From positions 1 through 64,000 of the forward strand of contig CAZBRD010000003.1 of NCBI GenBank assembly GCA_964494205.1: a stretch of DNA of 64,000 nt. The letters are read 5' to 3'. Positions 51,601 to 60,219 of the stretch are shown here, piece after piece. The position numbers and the translations under genes were made by a program. Under the pieces are notes generated by a model. The model was not told the DNA's origin, did no database searches, and saw only the letters and a program-made list of their open reading frames with translations. Every line of letters starts with the position of its first letter. Positions within the stretch are counted from its first letter, which is position 1. The stretch is from JBBTCX01 sp964494205. GTDB lineage: Bacteria > Planctomycetota > Phycisphaerae > UBA1845.

Positions 51601-52344
51601 CTACATATACATGCCGCCGTTGATGCCAATCACTTGTCCCGTGATGAACGACGATTTCGGATTTGCGAGGAATCGCGCGGCGATGGCCACTTCGTCCGGT
51701 CTTCCCAAACGACCAAGCGGAGTCAGGTCTTTCACAATGTTCAACGCGTTTTCAGGTACCACAGCAGTCATGTCGGTTTCGATGAAACCGGGGGCGATGG
51801 CGTTGACCGTAATCCCCTTGCGCGCGACTTCACGTGCGAGCGTTTTGGTAAATGCGATGAGACCGCCCTTGGCGACGGCGTAGTTCGTTTGGCCGAAGTT
51901 GCCGATCTGGCCGACAATTGAAGTGATGTTAATAATCCGGCCCCAGCCGGTTTCGATCATTGACGGCAGCAACTTGCTGATCAGGTTGAACGGACCATCG
52001 AGATTCACAAGTAAAACTTCATGCCATTGCTCGCGACTCAGTTTCAGGAACGAGCGATCACGCGTGATGCCTGCGTTGTTCACCAGAATCTGAATCGGTC
52101 CGAATTTCTCGCGGGCGATGTCGATCATCCTGTCAGTCTGGTCGGCCTTTGAAACGTCTGCCTGAAAAGCCTCAGATTTACATCCCTTCGCGCGAATCGC
52201 TTCAACGACTTCGTCGGCTGCGGTCTTGTTCGAAACGTAATTGACAATGACGTTGCACCCGCCCTCGGCTAACTCCAATGCGATAGCCCGACCGATGCCG
52301 CGCGATGAGCCGGAGATGAGACAGGTTTTATCTTTCAGTTCCAT
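51601..52344 (-). CDS. fabG: 3-oxoacyl reductase, probable acetoacetyl-CoA reductase
   Basis: A classical SDR of 247 aa: NADP(H)-binding GSSRGIGRAIA, NNAGITRD, catalytic Ser in ITSIVGQ and YAVAK (Tyr/Lys). FabG and PhaB are too close to separate by eye; its place at the end of the PHB operon makes acetoacetyl-CoA reductase to (R)-3-hydroxybutyryl-CoA likely. ATG 52344 has AAGGG 6 bases upstream; the longer frame to 52509 has no support. Confidence 0.9.
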   Translation of the reverse strand: MELKDKTCLISGSSRGIGRAIALELAEGGCNVIVNYVSNKTAADEVVEAIRAKGCKSEAFQADVSKADQTDRMIDIAREKFGPIQILVNNAGITRDRSFLKLSREQWHEVLLVNLDGPFNLISKLLPSMIETGWGRIINITSIVGQIGNFGQTNYAVAKGGLIAFTKTLAREVARKGITVNAIAPGFIETDMTAVVPENALNIVKDLTPLGRLGRPDEVAIAARFLANPKSSFITGQVIGINGGMYM

Positions 52345-52610
52345 GACAACCCTTTCGAGGAGGTGGTTCGATGAACTCGAAGACAGCCACGAGTCACATC
52401 GATCAGATTGCATGGTGGTACGCGGATGTAGAGGTGTCAAGGTGATCGCGTTGCGTAATAACCACAACCATAGCGCCGACGTGCGCATAGTGTTGTGCTG
52501 TCGCACCAATAGTAATGGCTAGGCATCAGGCAATTGGCATTAGGCACTGGGCGACACGCATTACTTGCTTTGCAAGAGTCGCCCTCGAGTTTGAAACAAC
52601 GTGTTTGATG

Positions 52611-53435
52611 TTACGCACTGGGGTGCCAACCGGCGTCGGCCCAGAGGGAACCGCTCACGGCGGAGTTCTTTAGCATGAACACGATGGCGCTCGCAATTTC
52701 GTCAGGGCGAATCAGACGTCGCAGTTGTGTGTGTGGGAGCACTTGCTCGTTGATCAGGCGATCGCCCATCGCGCGAACCATCGGCGTGTCGGTGAACCCA
52801 GGATGGATGATGGCGCAACGAACACCGTAGTAAATCGCTTCCTTGGCAAGCGTCGATTGCGCGCCTTCCAAGCCAGCTTTGGCGGTCGCATACGAAATCT
52901 GGCCGCGATTGCCGACGGATGAAACGGAGCCGATGAAGATAATCGCACCCTGCATGGATTCTTCGGGCGCCCATTGCTTGAGAGCGCGCTTGGCACGTTC
53001 CTTTGCGACCGAGCCGACCGTTCGCATGGCCCAGTAGATCGGGGCGATCAGATTCACATCGATCACGCGACGGAAATCTTCTTCTGCATAGATCGAAACG
53101 CTGGATGTACCATTGTTGCCGGAGACTTTCACGGCCAGGCGATCGCGAACGATACCGGCTGCGGGGACGCAAAGGCTCACCGCTCCGAATTTCGCTTCTA
53201 GCTGTGTGAAGACGTGCTCGCGAAACGACATGTCGACGACGTCGCCGCGGAATGGAACGAGGACTTCACGGCCTAGTTCTTTGTTGATCTGCTCGCAGAC
53301 GAGAACGGTGTCTGCGATTTGATCGACAACGCCGACCGCCTTGACTTTTTCATCTTTGGCAAGTTTTTCCGTGACAGCGCGGCCAATGCCGCTGGCGCCG
53401 CCGGTGATGACTGCTACTTTGCCGCCGAGTTCCAT
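52611..53435 (-). CDS. Second SDR-family reductase in the PHB operon
   Basis: A 274-residue SDR: ITGGASGIGRAV cofactor loop, PAAGIVRDR, GSVSSVGNRG (Ser) and YATAK (Tyr/Lys), all catalytic residues present. It has an insert around residues 105-120 (VSGNNGTSSVSIYAEED) not usual in FabG. It follows phaC by 57 bases and precedes fabG by ~270 bases. It may be a second 3-hydroxyacyl-CoA reductase with a different substrate or cofactor. ATG 53435. Confidence 0.82.
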   Translation of the reverse strand: MELGGKVAVITGGASGIGRAVTEKLAKDEKVKAVGVVDQIADTVLVCEQINKELGREVLVPFRGDVVDMSFREHVFTQLEAKFGAVSLCVPAAGIVRDRLAVKVSGNNGTSSVSIYAEEDFRRVIDVNLIAPIYWAMRTVGSVAKERAKRALKQWAPEESMQGAIIFIGSVSSVGNRGQISYATAKAGLEGAQSTLAKEAIYYGVRCAIIHPGFTDTPMVRAMGDRLINEQVLPHTQLRRLIRPDEIASAIVFMLKNSAVSGSLWADAGWHPSA

Positions 53436-53492
53436 GACTGATACTCCCCTTCGAATATCGAGCGCTTGTTGACGCCCGAAACTTGCAATGAC

Positions 53493-54602
53493 TTATGACC
53501 CGCGCACTCGATCCGATCTCTGTTCAAGCCACTCAACCGCGCGGGGCCAAAGCTCGCGGTTTGCCTTTGATCCGACAGCCATACCAATATGACCGGCGGG
53601 GAAGTTGATCGCCGAACGATCGGCTGAGCCGACAGCATCGTTGAACGGAAGACTCTGGCCGCACGGGACCAGGTGATCGTTCTGGGCTGTCAGATTCAGA
53701 ATCGGACAGGTGATGTTCTTGAGGTTAACCGTCTTGCGGCCGATCCGCAGTTTTCCTTGAATGAGGCGATTCTGCTGCATGCAGTCCTTGACGAACTGCC
53801 GAAACATCTCGCCCGCGACAGGGATGTTGTCGTTCAGCCATGTTTCCATGGCGAAGAAGTCCTCAAGGAACTTTTCATTGTCGAGGTTTTCGTAGAACGA
53901 GAAGTACTTTTCCACAAGGTTGGAGACCGGCTTCAGCAAGAGGAATGAACTCTGGAGAAGCTCCGGCGGGGCGTTGCCGTAGACCTGAATCACTTTGTCC
54001 ACGTCGAACACGCTGGCGTCGGTCCACTTGGCGAGCAGATTCTCGCGGTTCGACCAATCGACCGGTGCGGCCAACAACGTCAGATTCTTCACTTTGTCCT
54101 GATGAAGTGCTGTGTACATGGCGCTCATCGAGCCGCCCATGCAGTAACCGAGTACGTTCACCTTGCCACTGCCGGAGTGCTCGCGAACGAAATCGACGAC
54201 TTCGTCGAGGTATCGTTCGATGTAGTCCTCCATGTCAAGGAATCGGTCGCCGTCGGTAGGAACACCCCAATCTACGTTGTAGGTCGAAAAGCCGCGATTC
54301 ACGAAGTGGCTGACGACGCTCTTGCCGGGTCGAAGATCGAGAATATACGGTCGATTCACGAGGGCGAAGACAACGAGCAAAGGAGTTTTGAATTCTCGCT
54401 GGACGTCGGTTTGGTAGTGCAGCACGCGGATCTTGTCGACGCGGTGCACGGTTTCCGTCGGAGTCGCGCCGACGCGAACTTGTTGTGCAATCTGAGCCGC
54501 ACGCGGAAGGAATGACATCTTGCTGGTGAAATCAGCCCAATGCCTTTGCATGTCATCCGGCGTCAGCATCCACGGCATGAACGGTGGGGTAGCGGTTGTC
54601 AT
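53493..54602 (-). CDS. phaC: Class III polyhydroxyalkanoate synthase PhaC
   Basis: PhaC polymerises 3-hydroxyacyl-CoA on the granule surface. The alpha/beta hydrolase fold has the modified lipase box GYCMGG with the nucleophile Cys near residue 149, Asp in AQNDHLVP and His in PAGHIGMAVG. The length of 369 aa and pairing with PhaE mark class III. VFALVNRPYILDL and NVDWGVPTDGD are family segments. Its ATG at 54602 overlaps the phaE stop (ATGA). Confidence 0.95.
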   Translation of the reverse strand: MTTATPPFMPWMLTPDDMQRHWADFTSKMSFLPRAAQIAQQVRVGATPTETVHRVDKIRVLHYQTDVQREFKTPLLVVFALVNRPYILDLRPGKSVVSHFVNRGFSTYNVDWGVPTDGDRFLDMEDYIERYLDEVVDFVREHSGSGKVNVLGYCMGGSMSAMYTALHQDKVKNLTLLAAPVDWSNRENLLAKWTDASVFDVDKVIQVYGNAPPELLQSSFLLLKPVSNLVEKYFSFYENLDNEKFLEDFFAMETWLNDNIPVAGEMFRQFVKDCMQQNRLIQGKLRIGRKTVNLKNITCPILNLTAQNDHLVPCGQSLPFNDAVGSADRSAINFPAGHIGMAVGSKANRELWPRAVEWLEQRSDRVRGS

Positions 54603-55081
54603 CTGGCGGGCTCCTTGGGTCGGCGCTTGGAGTCATTCACTGCGTTTGGAGTTTCATTCGCGGGCGACGTACGGGTTTCGAGGTTGCCAACGCGATCGCT
54701 GAGTTTCTCGATGCGATCGAGAACACGCTCTTCGAGGCTGCGAAGCACGAGAAGAATCGAGTCGGTATCGGATCGGGCGGGCATCTGCTTTTCGTGCAGG
54801 GCCTTGGTCATGAACTCGTTTAGCTGGGTGCGGAAGGCCAATGCACCATCCATCGATTTCTTCATCATGCTCAGGAACTGCTCTGATCGCATGAACTCTT
54901 CGCAGTACTTCGCCCATGAGTCGAAGAAGGCCTGACGCATCTGCTTCATCATGTCGTCGGTTGGTGAACTAGTGCGCGGCGGAGTGAAAGCGCCGGCACC
55001 CATTTTCGACATCATGTCGAACCAGAACTGCGAGAATTGGTCCGCCGGGTTGGGGCCGTTGAAACCGCTTGAATCGGGCAT
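54599..55081 (-). CDS. phaE: PHA synthase subunit PhaE
   Basis: PhaE is the non-catalytic partner of class III PhaC. This 160-residue protein has a Pro/Asn/Gly start (FNGPNPADQFSQFWFDMM), an amphipathic helical middle (MRQAFFDSWAKYCEEFMRSEQFLSMMKKSMD) and a coiled-coil end (LRSLEERVLDRIEKLSDRVGNLE), then a disordered basic tail. It is on the short side for PhaE. Coupling with phaC by a 4-base overlap supports the call. ATG 55081. Confidence 0.87.
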   Translation of the reverse strand: MPDSSGFNGPNPADQFSQFWFDMMSKMGAGAFTPPRTSSPTDDMMKQMRQAFFDSWAKYCEEFMRSEQFLSMMKKSMDGALAFRTQLNEFMTKALHEKQMPARSDTDSILLVLRSLEERVLDRIEKLSDRVGNLETRTSPANETPNAVNDSKRRPKEPAR

Positions 55082-55115
55082 GTTGGGTGTCTACCTTCCT
55101 TGTCGTTCGCTTACC

Positions 55116-56297
55116 TTAGCACCGCTCAAACGCGATTGCACTGGCTTCACCGCCGCCGATGCACAGGCAGGCAATGCCGATCTTCTTGTCGAACTTATGC
55201 AGGCTGCGGACCAAGGCATTGACGATGCGTGCGCCGGTTGCGCCGATCGGATGGCCGATGGCGACCGCACCGCCGGCGGCGTTGATCTGATCGCGCCGAA
55301 TTTTCAGTTCACGCATGGCGACAACAGCCACCACCGAGAACGCTTCGTTGATTTCGAACAGGTCGACGTCCTGTACTCGCAGCGAGAGCTTGTCGCAGAG
55401 TTTCTTGATCGCGTAAATCGGTGCGATGGTGAACCAGTCCGGTTCCATTGCGACGTTAGCGTGGCCGAGGATTTTCGCCTGCGGCTTGATGCCGAGAGCG
55501 TTCTTCTTTTCGTCATTGAAAACGACCATTGCGGCTGCCCCGTCGTTGATGCCGGAAGCATTGCCAGCGGTGATCTTGCTTTCTGGGCCAAACGCGGGCG
55601 GCAGGGCGCGAAGTTTTTCAGCACCCTGGAACTTGTCCACGTCCTCATCTCGCTTGATGATCGTGGAGCCCTTCTTCGACTTAATCTCGTACGGAATAAC
55701 GGTGCCTTCGAAGAAGCCGTCTTCCCATGCCTTCAGTGCACGGGTGTAGCTTTCGATCGCGTAAGTGTCCTGATCTTCACGCGAGATGTTGTACTTGTTG
55801 GCGCACATGTCGCCGCACGTGCCCATATGCTTGTTGGTATAGACGTCCCACAGGCCGTCGTGAATCATGGCGTCAATCAATTCGCCGTGACCCATGCGAT
55901 AACCGGAGCGTGCCTTGCGGAGCAGATACGGCGCGTTGGTCATACTCTCGGTGCCGCCCGCGACGCACAAACCGAGGTCGCCGCATTGGATGGCCTGCGC
56001 CGAGTGAATGACCGCCCGAAGGCTTGATCCGCACACCTTGTTGATCGTGGTGCAGCCCACGTTGGTGGGAATACCCGCGCCAAGGGATGATTGGCGGGCT
56101 ACGTTCTGCCCGATGCCGGCGCCGATGACGTTGCCGAAGTAGACTTCGTCAACGTCCACGCCTTTGATACCGGCTTTTTCGAGGGCGCTACGAATGGCAA
56201 CGGCACCCAATTCGGGTGCCGTGACCGTAGAAAAGCATCCATTAAAAGACCCAAAAGGGGTCCGTACGCCGCCTGCGACGTATACGTTCTTCAGCAT
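55116..56297 (-). CDS. phaA: Acetyl-CoA C-acetyltransferase (thiolase)
   Basis: Condenses two acetyl-CoA to acetoacetyl-CoA, the first PHB step. Catalytic Cys is in NKVCGSSLRAV (near residue 87), His in GGAVAIGHPIGATG, and the second Cys in ACLCIGGGEASA. NEAF is present as INEAFSVV. 393 aa is normal. It lies 35 bases before phaE on the same strand. ATG 56297. Confidence 0.94.
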   Translation of the reverse strand: MLKNVYVAGGVRTPFGSFNGCFSTVTAPELGAVAIRSALEKAGIKGVDVDEVYFGNVIGAGIGQNVARQSSLGAGIPTNVGCTTINKVCGSSLRAVIHSAQAIQCGDLGLCVAGGTESMTNAPYLLRKARSGYRMGHGELIDAMIHDGLWDVYTNKHMGTCGDMCANKYNISREDQDTYAIESYTRALKAWEDGFFEGTVIPYEIKSKKGSTIIKRDEDVDKFQGAEKLRALPPAFGPESKITAGNASGINDGAAAMVVFNDEKKNALGIKPQAKILGHANVAMEPDWFTIAPIYAIKKLCDKLSLRVQDVDLFEINEAFSVVAVVAMRELKIRRDQINAAGGAVAIGHPIGATGARIVNALVRSLHKFDKKIGIACLCIGGGEASAIAFERC

Positions 56298-56463
56298 GAG
56301 TAGGCTCCCGCTTTACGTTCTTCCACTCGCCGCGGTCAACCTCATACCGAAACGTTTTGGCGATTGTCTAGCGTCACGACCCAGCCTGTCGTGCCGGCCT
56401 CAGACTGAAACGCGCTAACCCACGTTTCGTCGATGAGAGCCACAGAGGGCGAAGCATCAACTA

Positions 56464-56946
56464 CTACTTCGTCTGCTTGGGGGCCGAACGGACGTTCGAC
56501 TCTTCGCAGCAGGTCGACTTGCAAAACGTCGACCAGTTTTCCATGGTACGAGCGCCGGCCTTGCCGAACGTCTCGAAATTCGTACGCATCGCATCGAACG
56601 CCGCATCGAAAATCTGACGCGAGCGACGATACATGTCAGCGTCATCGTTCTTCATGGTCACGTTGGTGGCCGTGCGGAAGGCGTCCATGTTCGCGCGGAA
56701 CGAGGCGTCCATCGTCTCAGCCATCATTTCCATGTTCTTGCCAACGAAGGGCATGAAATCGCGAACCATCTTGTCGCCGCGATTGAAATTGAAGAAGGTG
56801 TCGAACCCGGTCGGGTTCTTCCACATGTCGTTCATGGAACGAACAAAGGTTTCCTGCGAGCGACGACCGGCGTCCATTGCGACGCGGAAGGTCTCGTTCA
56901 CGTTATCAAACATCTGCATCACATTGTCTTTGGTTTCGGCTACCAT
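56464..56946 (-). CDS. Phasin-like granule protein
   Basis: A 160-residue, Met/Phe/Asn-rich all-helical protein (NVMQMFDNVNETFRVAMDAG, FDAAFDAMRTNFETFGKAG) with the phasin pattern, ending in a short Cys-containing tail. Phasins coat PHB granules. It is first in the minus-strand PHB operon, divergent from phaR, as usual for a PhaR-repressed phasin. ATG 56946 has AAGGA 9 bases upstream. Confidence 0.82.
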   Translation of the reverse strand: MVAETKDNVMQMFDNVNETFRVAMDAGRRSQETFVRSMNDMWKNPTGFDTFFNFNRGDKMVRDFMPFVGKNMEMMAETMDASFRANMDAFRTATNVTMKNDDADMYRRSRQIFDAAFDAMRTNFETFGKAGARTMENWSTFCKSTCCEESNVRSAPKQTK

Positions 56947-57025
56947 TGTTTTGTGTCCTTCTCTCAAACTGTTTGGCTGGTTTGTGCTGCACGCCGCAGC
57001 ACCTTCATGTCTTTCGGACAAGGGT

Positions 57026-57054
57026 AGTATAACTCATTAGTGCAACTGCGTCAA
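57026..57054 (-). promoter_or_regulatory. Phasin promoter with PhaR-type site in spacer
   Basis: On the minus strand, TTGACG (57049-57054) and TATACT (57026-57031) lie 17 bases apart. The spacer contains TTGCAC (57040-57045), the type of TGCA-rich word PhaR is known to bind. A TGCAATTGCA palindrome lies just upstream of the -35 box at 57064-57073. Confidence 0.65.
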
Positions 57055-57141
57055 GAAAATTTATGCAATTGCAAAACATTTGAGGGAAATGGCATAAACT
57101 ATTGCGGGATTGAGATTTGTGTTAGTTTTTTCGACTTTTCG

Positions 57142-57170
57142 TTGACTTGTATTCGCGATTGCACTATCGT
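57142..57170 (+). promoter_or_regulatory. phaR promoter with the same operator word
   Basis: TTGACT (57142-57147) and TATCGT (57165-57170) are 17 bases apart. The spacer ends in TTGCAC (57159-57164), so PhaR could repress its own gene. Confidence 0.5.
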
Positions 57171-57222
57171 CGATACTTAACTGAAAGGCCAATAACCGTT
57201 CTTACCCTACCGAAGGGAAGCT

Positions 57223-57774
57223 GTGCTTCAAATCAAGAAATATCCGAATCGTCGGTATTACGACGCGACGCGAAGCTGTCACGTCACGCTGCAAGAGGTG
57301 TATGACCTCGTGCGCGATGGGCAGGATGTCTGCGTAACTGATTCACGCACGGGTGAGGACATTACGAATCTCATTCTCCTCCAAGTCATGTTGGAGAAGG
57401 ATCAGCCAAAGCTCGACGTTTTTCCGTCATCGATCTTGCACTTAATGATCCGCTCGAATCGACAGGCGCTGCTCACTATTTTTGAAGGCTATTTCGGGCC
57501 ATTCATGAAAATGATGGCTTCGTCGCAGCGACAGTTCGACTCGTACCTTCGGACGATGGGCGGCGGCATTCGGACGCCGATGGATTGGGCGAATGAAATG
57601 ATGAGAGCATTCGCGCCGGGACAGGCGTGGCCACCGTCGAATGGTGAGGGGTTGGAAGTGCCGCTCGACAGTCCGCCGGAAGAAGCTCAGCCTGAGAACA
57701 TCGACGAACTTCGCCGGCAGGTGGCTGACCTCACGCGCGCCATGCGCGACATGCAGAAAGACAAACCGGAATAG
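57223..57774 (+). CDS. phaR: PHB synthesis repressor PhaR
   Basis: PhaR binds both nascent PHB and operator DNA, releasing phasin genes when polymer appears. The N-terminal DNA-binding domain is clear: IKKYPNRRYYDATRSCHVTLQEVYDLVRDGQDV, split here as IKKYPNRRYYD and the following VTDSRTGEDIT; the accumulation-regulator part (LLQVMLEKDQPKLDVFPS) follows, then a helical C-terminus. 183 aa. The start is GTG 57223 with AAGGGAA upstream. Confidence 0.92.
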   Translation: MLQIKKYPNRRYYDATRSCHVTLQEVYDLVRDGQDVCVTDSRTGEDITNLILLQVMLEKDQPKLDVFPSSILHLMIRSNRQALLTIFEGYFGPFMKMMASSQRQFDSYLRTMGGGIRTPMDWANEMMRAFAPGQAWPPSNGEGLEVPLDSPPEEAQPENIDELRRQVADLTRAMRDMQKDKPE

Positions 57775-57887
57775 TCCGGGCTCGCCTGATCTTCATCCAA
57801 CCAACGATTTCGTACTCTTCTTGATAACAATTCTCACGTGAAGTACGCCCGACTTGCGGTTTTTGTATTGACATTGCGTTTTCGTGC

Positions 57888-57928
57888 TATAAAGTGACGC
57901 CCGTTATTGAGAATAATTATCAATAACG
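57888..57928 (+). promoter_or_regulatory. Fur box next to -10 element
   Basis: A near-palindrome at 57902-57928 has perfect 9-bp arms CGTTATTGA and TCAATAACG around GAATAATTA. It fits the Fur consensus of inverted GATAAT words. A TATAAA -10 (57888-57893) lies directly upstream, so the box covers the transcription start. Confidence 0.75.
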
Positions 57929-57945
57929 AGTGCATGGAGTGCGTG

Positions 57946-58089
57946 ATGAATACACCAACAAACGTACAGGGCCATGAATCCGGAAAGAAAGCGGTCAAGG
58001 CCCTTGGAATCGGAGTTTTTGCGTTTTTCCTCGTGAAGGGTCTTATCTGGTTGTTGATTGGAGGTCTGGTGGCATGGAATCTCTCGTGA
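57946..58089 (+). CDS. 47-residue single-pass membrane peptide
   Basis: A short polar start (NTPTNVQGHESGKKAVKALG) precedes one hydrophobic helix (VFAFFLVKGLIWLLIGGLVA). GGAG lies 6 bases before ATG 57946, and the gene overlaps the heme oxygenase start by 16 bases, behind the Fur box. It is therefore very probably translated and iron-regulated. Small helix peptides next to iron genes may anchor or assist a transporter or enzyme; the role here is unknown. Confidence 0.75.
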   Translation: MNTPTNVQGHESGKKAVKALGIGVFAFFLVKGLIWLLIGGLVAWNLS

Positions 58090-58832
58090 CGCAAACTGAA
58101 CGTAGCACAATGGGAACCTGTCCGTTCCGGCCGCAATCCGCCGAAGTTCTGAAGAACTCGACGAAGGAACTGCACGACGCGGCCGAGTCGCATTCGTTTC
58201 AAAAGGCACTGGCGACGGGCCGCATGCCAAAGGTTGCGTACGCGGATTTCCTGCACCAATTGCATGCGATTCACGTTGGCTTTGAGCGACTTCTCGGGTC
58301 GATCGAAACGAGTGATCCGGCCATTGCCGAAATCGCAAGCGAAAAGCGCCACAAAGCACATAAGCTCGCTCGCGACCTAGAAGCAATCGGCGAAGCAACC
58401 GACCGAATGATGCTGTTACCGGCAACAACCGACCTTTGTGAGTTCCTGCAGGAGTGCAATTTGAGTGAACCGTTCGAGTTGATCGGCGCGTGGTATGTGC
58501 TCGAGGGGGCGACCAACGGCAACAAGTACATCGCGCGGAATGTGATTCGCTCGATGGGGTTTGCACCCGGCGTCGGCGTTGCGTTCCTTGACGCCTACGG
58601 TGAACAACAGCCGGAGTTGTGGCAGGGCTTCAAGACGGCGTTGAACCAAATGCGCGGCGATGCACAGTCGCGGTTGCGATTGGTCAACGGAGCCAACAAG
58701 ATGTTCGGCGCGTTTCATCAGTTGTCCGATGAGCTTTGGTCGCGGTATGGGGCGTCGATCGAATCGATGTCGAATAAATCGGGCGAAGCAAGGTCGCATG
58801 CGGGGCATCACGCTCATGCGGCGACGGCCTGA
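58074..58832 (+). CDS. hemO: Heme oxygenase
   Basis: It opens heme to release iron, biliverdin and CO. The proximal His is H34 in STKELHDAAESHSF, and the distal-helix segment GAWYVLEGATNGNKYI matches the family's YVLEGSTLGG region. The protein is 252 aa, with a His-rich tail (SHAGHHAHAATA) beyond the domain that might bind metal. GGAGG (58061-58065) sets ATG 58074. The upstream Fur box predicts induction under iron shortage. Confidence 0.9.
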   Translation: MESLVTQTERSTMGTCPFRPQSAEVLKNSTKELHDAAESHSFQKALATGRMPKVAYADFLHQLHAIHVGFERLLGSIETSDPAIAEIASEKRHKAHKLARDLEAIGEATDRMMLLPATTDLCEFLQECNLSEPFELIGAWYVLEGATNGNKYIARNVIRSMGFAPGVGVAFLDAYGEQQPELWQGFKTALNQMRGDAQSRLRLVNGANKMFGAFHQLSDELWSRYGASIESMSNKSGEARSHAGHHAHAATA

Positions 58833-58846
58833 TAGGTCGCGATTTG

Positions 58847-58913
58847 GTAGGGCGGGTTTCACCCGCCTTCTTGCCAGTCAATCACGGTTTAGGGCGGACA
58901 AAACCCGCCCTAC
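58847..58913. repeat. Paired palindromic repeat (BIME-like)
   Basis: GTAGGGCGGGTTT (58847-58859) and its exact complement AAACCCGCCCTAC (58901-58913) flank a 41-base centre; the left half also holds GGCGGGTTTCACCCGCC. It may act as terminator between the two convergent genes. Confidence 0.75.
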
Positions 58914-58941
58914 TTTTTACGCAAACGCGAATCTGCTGTTG

Positions 58942-59382
58942 CTACTTGGCTTCGGCGAAGAAGAATCCGCTGTTGATCGAATAAGTGTAGAGGTCGTAGC
59001 ACGCTGTCCAGCGGATGGCGAGGAACGCGTAGACGACCATCACCACCAGCGATCCCAATTCTGAAATCCGCGTTGTGCGGAAGCGAAGCAGTGGATAACT
59101 GCCGAGCAGCACCAAGCCAATCTTGAAGAGCATGATGGAAGCGGTGCCGCCGTCGAGGAAGCCGAGCGCTAGCGGGTTTTCTTCATGCAGCACGCCAAGG
59201 TCGTGGGCCAGGATCGTCAGGGTGAGATCGAATGCGTTGAGAATCCAAATCCCCGTCACGATACAAACCACGCGATGAGCGCGCGAGTCGGCGACCCATT
59301 CCATCGCTCGCGTCATCAGCGTGCGCTCCGGTCCGGCGAAGCTCGCCGCGGGCGCCATGGGCAAAAGAGACCAAAAAGCCAT
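58942..59382 (-). CDS. Small multi-helix membrane protein (DUF5658-like)
   Basis: Four hydrophobic helices (VVCIVTGIWILNAFDLTLTIL, ENPLALGFLDGGTASIMLFKIGLVLLGSY in part, LGSLVVMVVYAFLAI) with the FDLxLT ... EENPLA pattern of DUF5658-type proteins. 147 aa from ATG 59382, whose ribosome site is weak. An AGGAGGAG at about 59447-59454 without an ATG/GTG in place, and ATGs at 59475/59487, are alternatives. Function unknown. Confidence 0.7.
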   Translation of the reverse strand: MAFWSLLPMAPAASFAGPERTLMTRAMEWVADSRAHRVVCIVTGIWILNAFDLTLTILAHDLGVLHEENPLALGFLDGGTASIMLFKIGLVLLGSYPLLRFRTTRISELGSLVVMVVYAFLAIRWTACYDLYTYSINSGFFFAEAK

Positions 59383-59533
59383 GAGACGCTTATCGGTTTG
59401 AATTTCCTTCGGGTGAATACACACTGCGTTAGGTTTAATCGGACTCCTCCTGCATAGATGAACCGAACGTCTCATTAAGAAAACCATCTCTCACCGTTGA
59501 GACACGCGACGTTTTCGAGGACGATGCGCAACG

Positions 59534-60037
59534 ATGAAGCGAAAGTCCGACAAAATATTTTTGTCGCATATCGGGCGAAAAGGCCAGTTGCAGATGGTCG
59601 ACGTGTCGGACAAGGACGTCACCGTTCGTGAGGCTGAGGCGTCGGCGATCGTTTCGATGCGCGAAGAAGTTCTTGATGCACTCATGGGGAATGAGCTGCC
59701 GAAAGGGGATGCACTCTCGGCTGCCCGGGTTGCGGGAATTCTGGCGGCCAAACGAACCGGTGAGCTGATCCCGCTTTGTCATCCACTGCCCGTTGATTGG
59801 ATTGACATTCGGTATGATCGCAAGACGCGGGCAAAGCTTCTGGTTTCCTGTGTCGCAAGGACGGCTGCCCGAACGGGGGTCGAGATGGAAGCGCTGGTCG
59901 GAGCTTCGACGGCAGCGTTGACCATCTATGACATGGCCAAGTCGGCTGACAAGCGGATCGTGATCGGTCCGGTTCAGCTTGAGCGAAAGACCGGCGGCAA
60001 GAGCGGCGAATTCAAACGTCAGGGCAAGTCCAGGTAG
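59534..60037 (+). CDS. moaC: Molybdenum cofactor protein MoaC
   Basis: MoaC (cyclic pyranopterin monophosphate synthase) acts with MoaA in the first Moco step. The catalytic motifs are intact: KGDALSAARVAGILAAKRTGELIPLCHPLPVD and MEALVGASTAALTIYDMAK..., with the key Lys in GPVQLERKTGGKSGEF. 167 aa is full length. ATG 59534. No moaA or other mo genes are nearby. Confidence 0.94.
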   Translation: MKRKSDKIFLSHIGRKGQLQMVDVSDKDVTVREAEASAIVSMREEVLDALMGNELPKGDALSAARVAGILAAKRTGELIPLCHPLPVDWIDIRYDRKTRAKLLVSCVARTAARTGVEMEALVGASTAALTIYDMAKSADKRIVIGPVQLERKTGGKSGEFKRQGKSR

Positions 60038-60115
60038 CATTTTCCATTTGCATCCGTTACACACGCGGCACGGTGGAACTTCCGTATTCCCCCTCTAGTG
60101 ATCCATCTCTAATCG

Positions 60116-60140
60116 TTGCTTTCAAAAGAACTGAAAGCAA
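60116..60140 (+). terminator. Weak hairpin behind moaC
   Basis: TTGCTTTC (60116-60123) pairs with GAAAGCAA (60133-60140) over a 9-base loop. It has only a short T-poor tail. Confidence 0.35.
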
Positions 60141-60219
60141 TTGAAAACTCCGTTAGCGAGCAATTACAATTCTGCACAAGTGGACTTGTTCTCAGGCGGG
60201 TTTGCGCACAGGTAATTGT

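Noticed and set aside
54951..56027. A 358-residue plus-strand frame over phaE and the thiolase
   Set aside because: Antisense of two well-supported PHB genes; composition is that of a mirror frame and no ribosome site fits.
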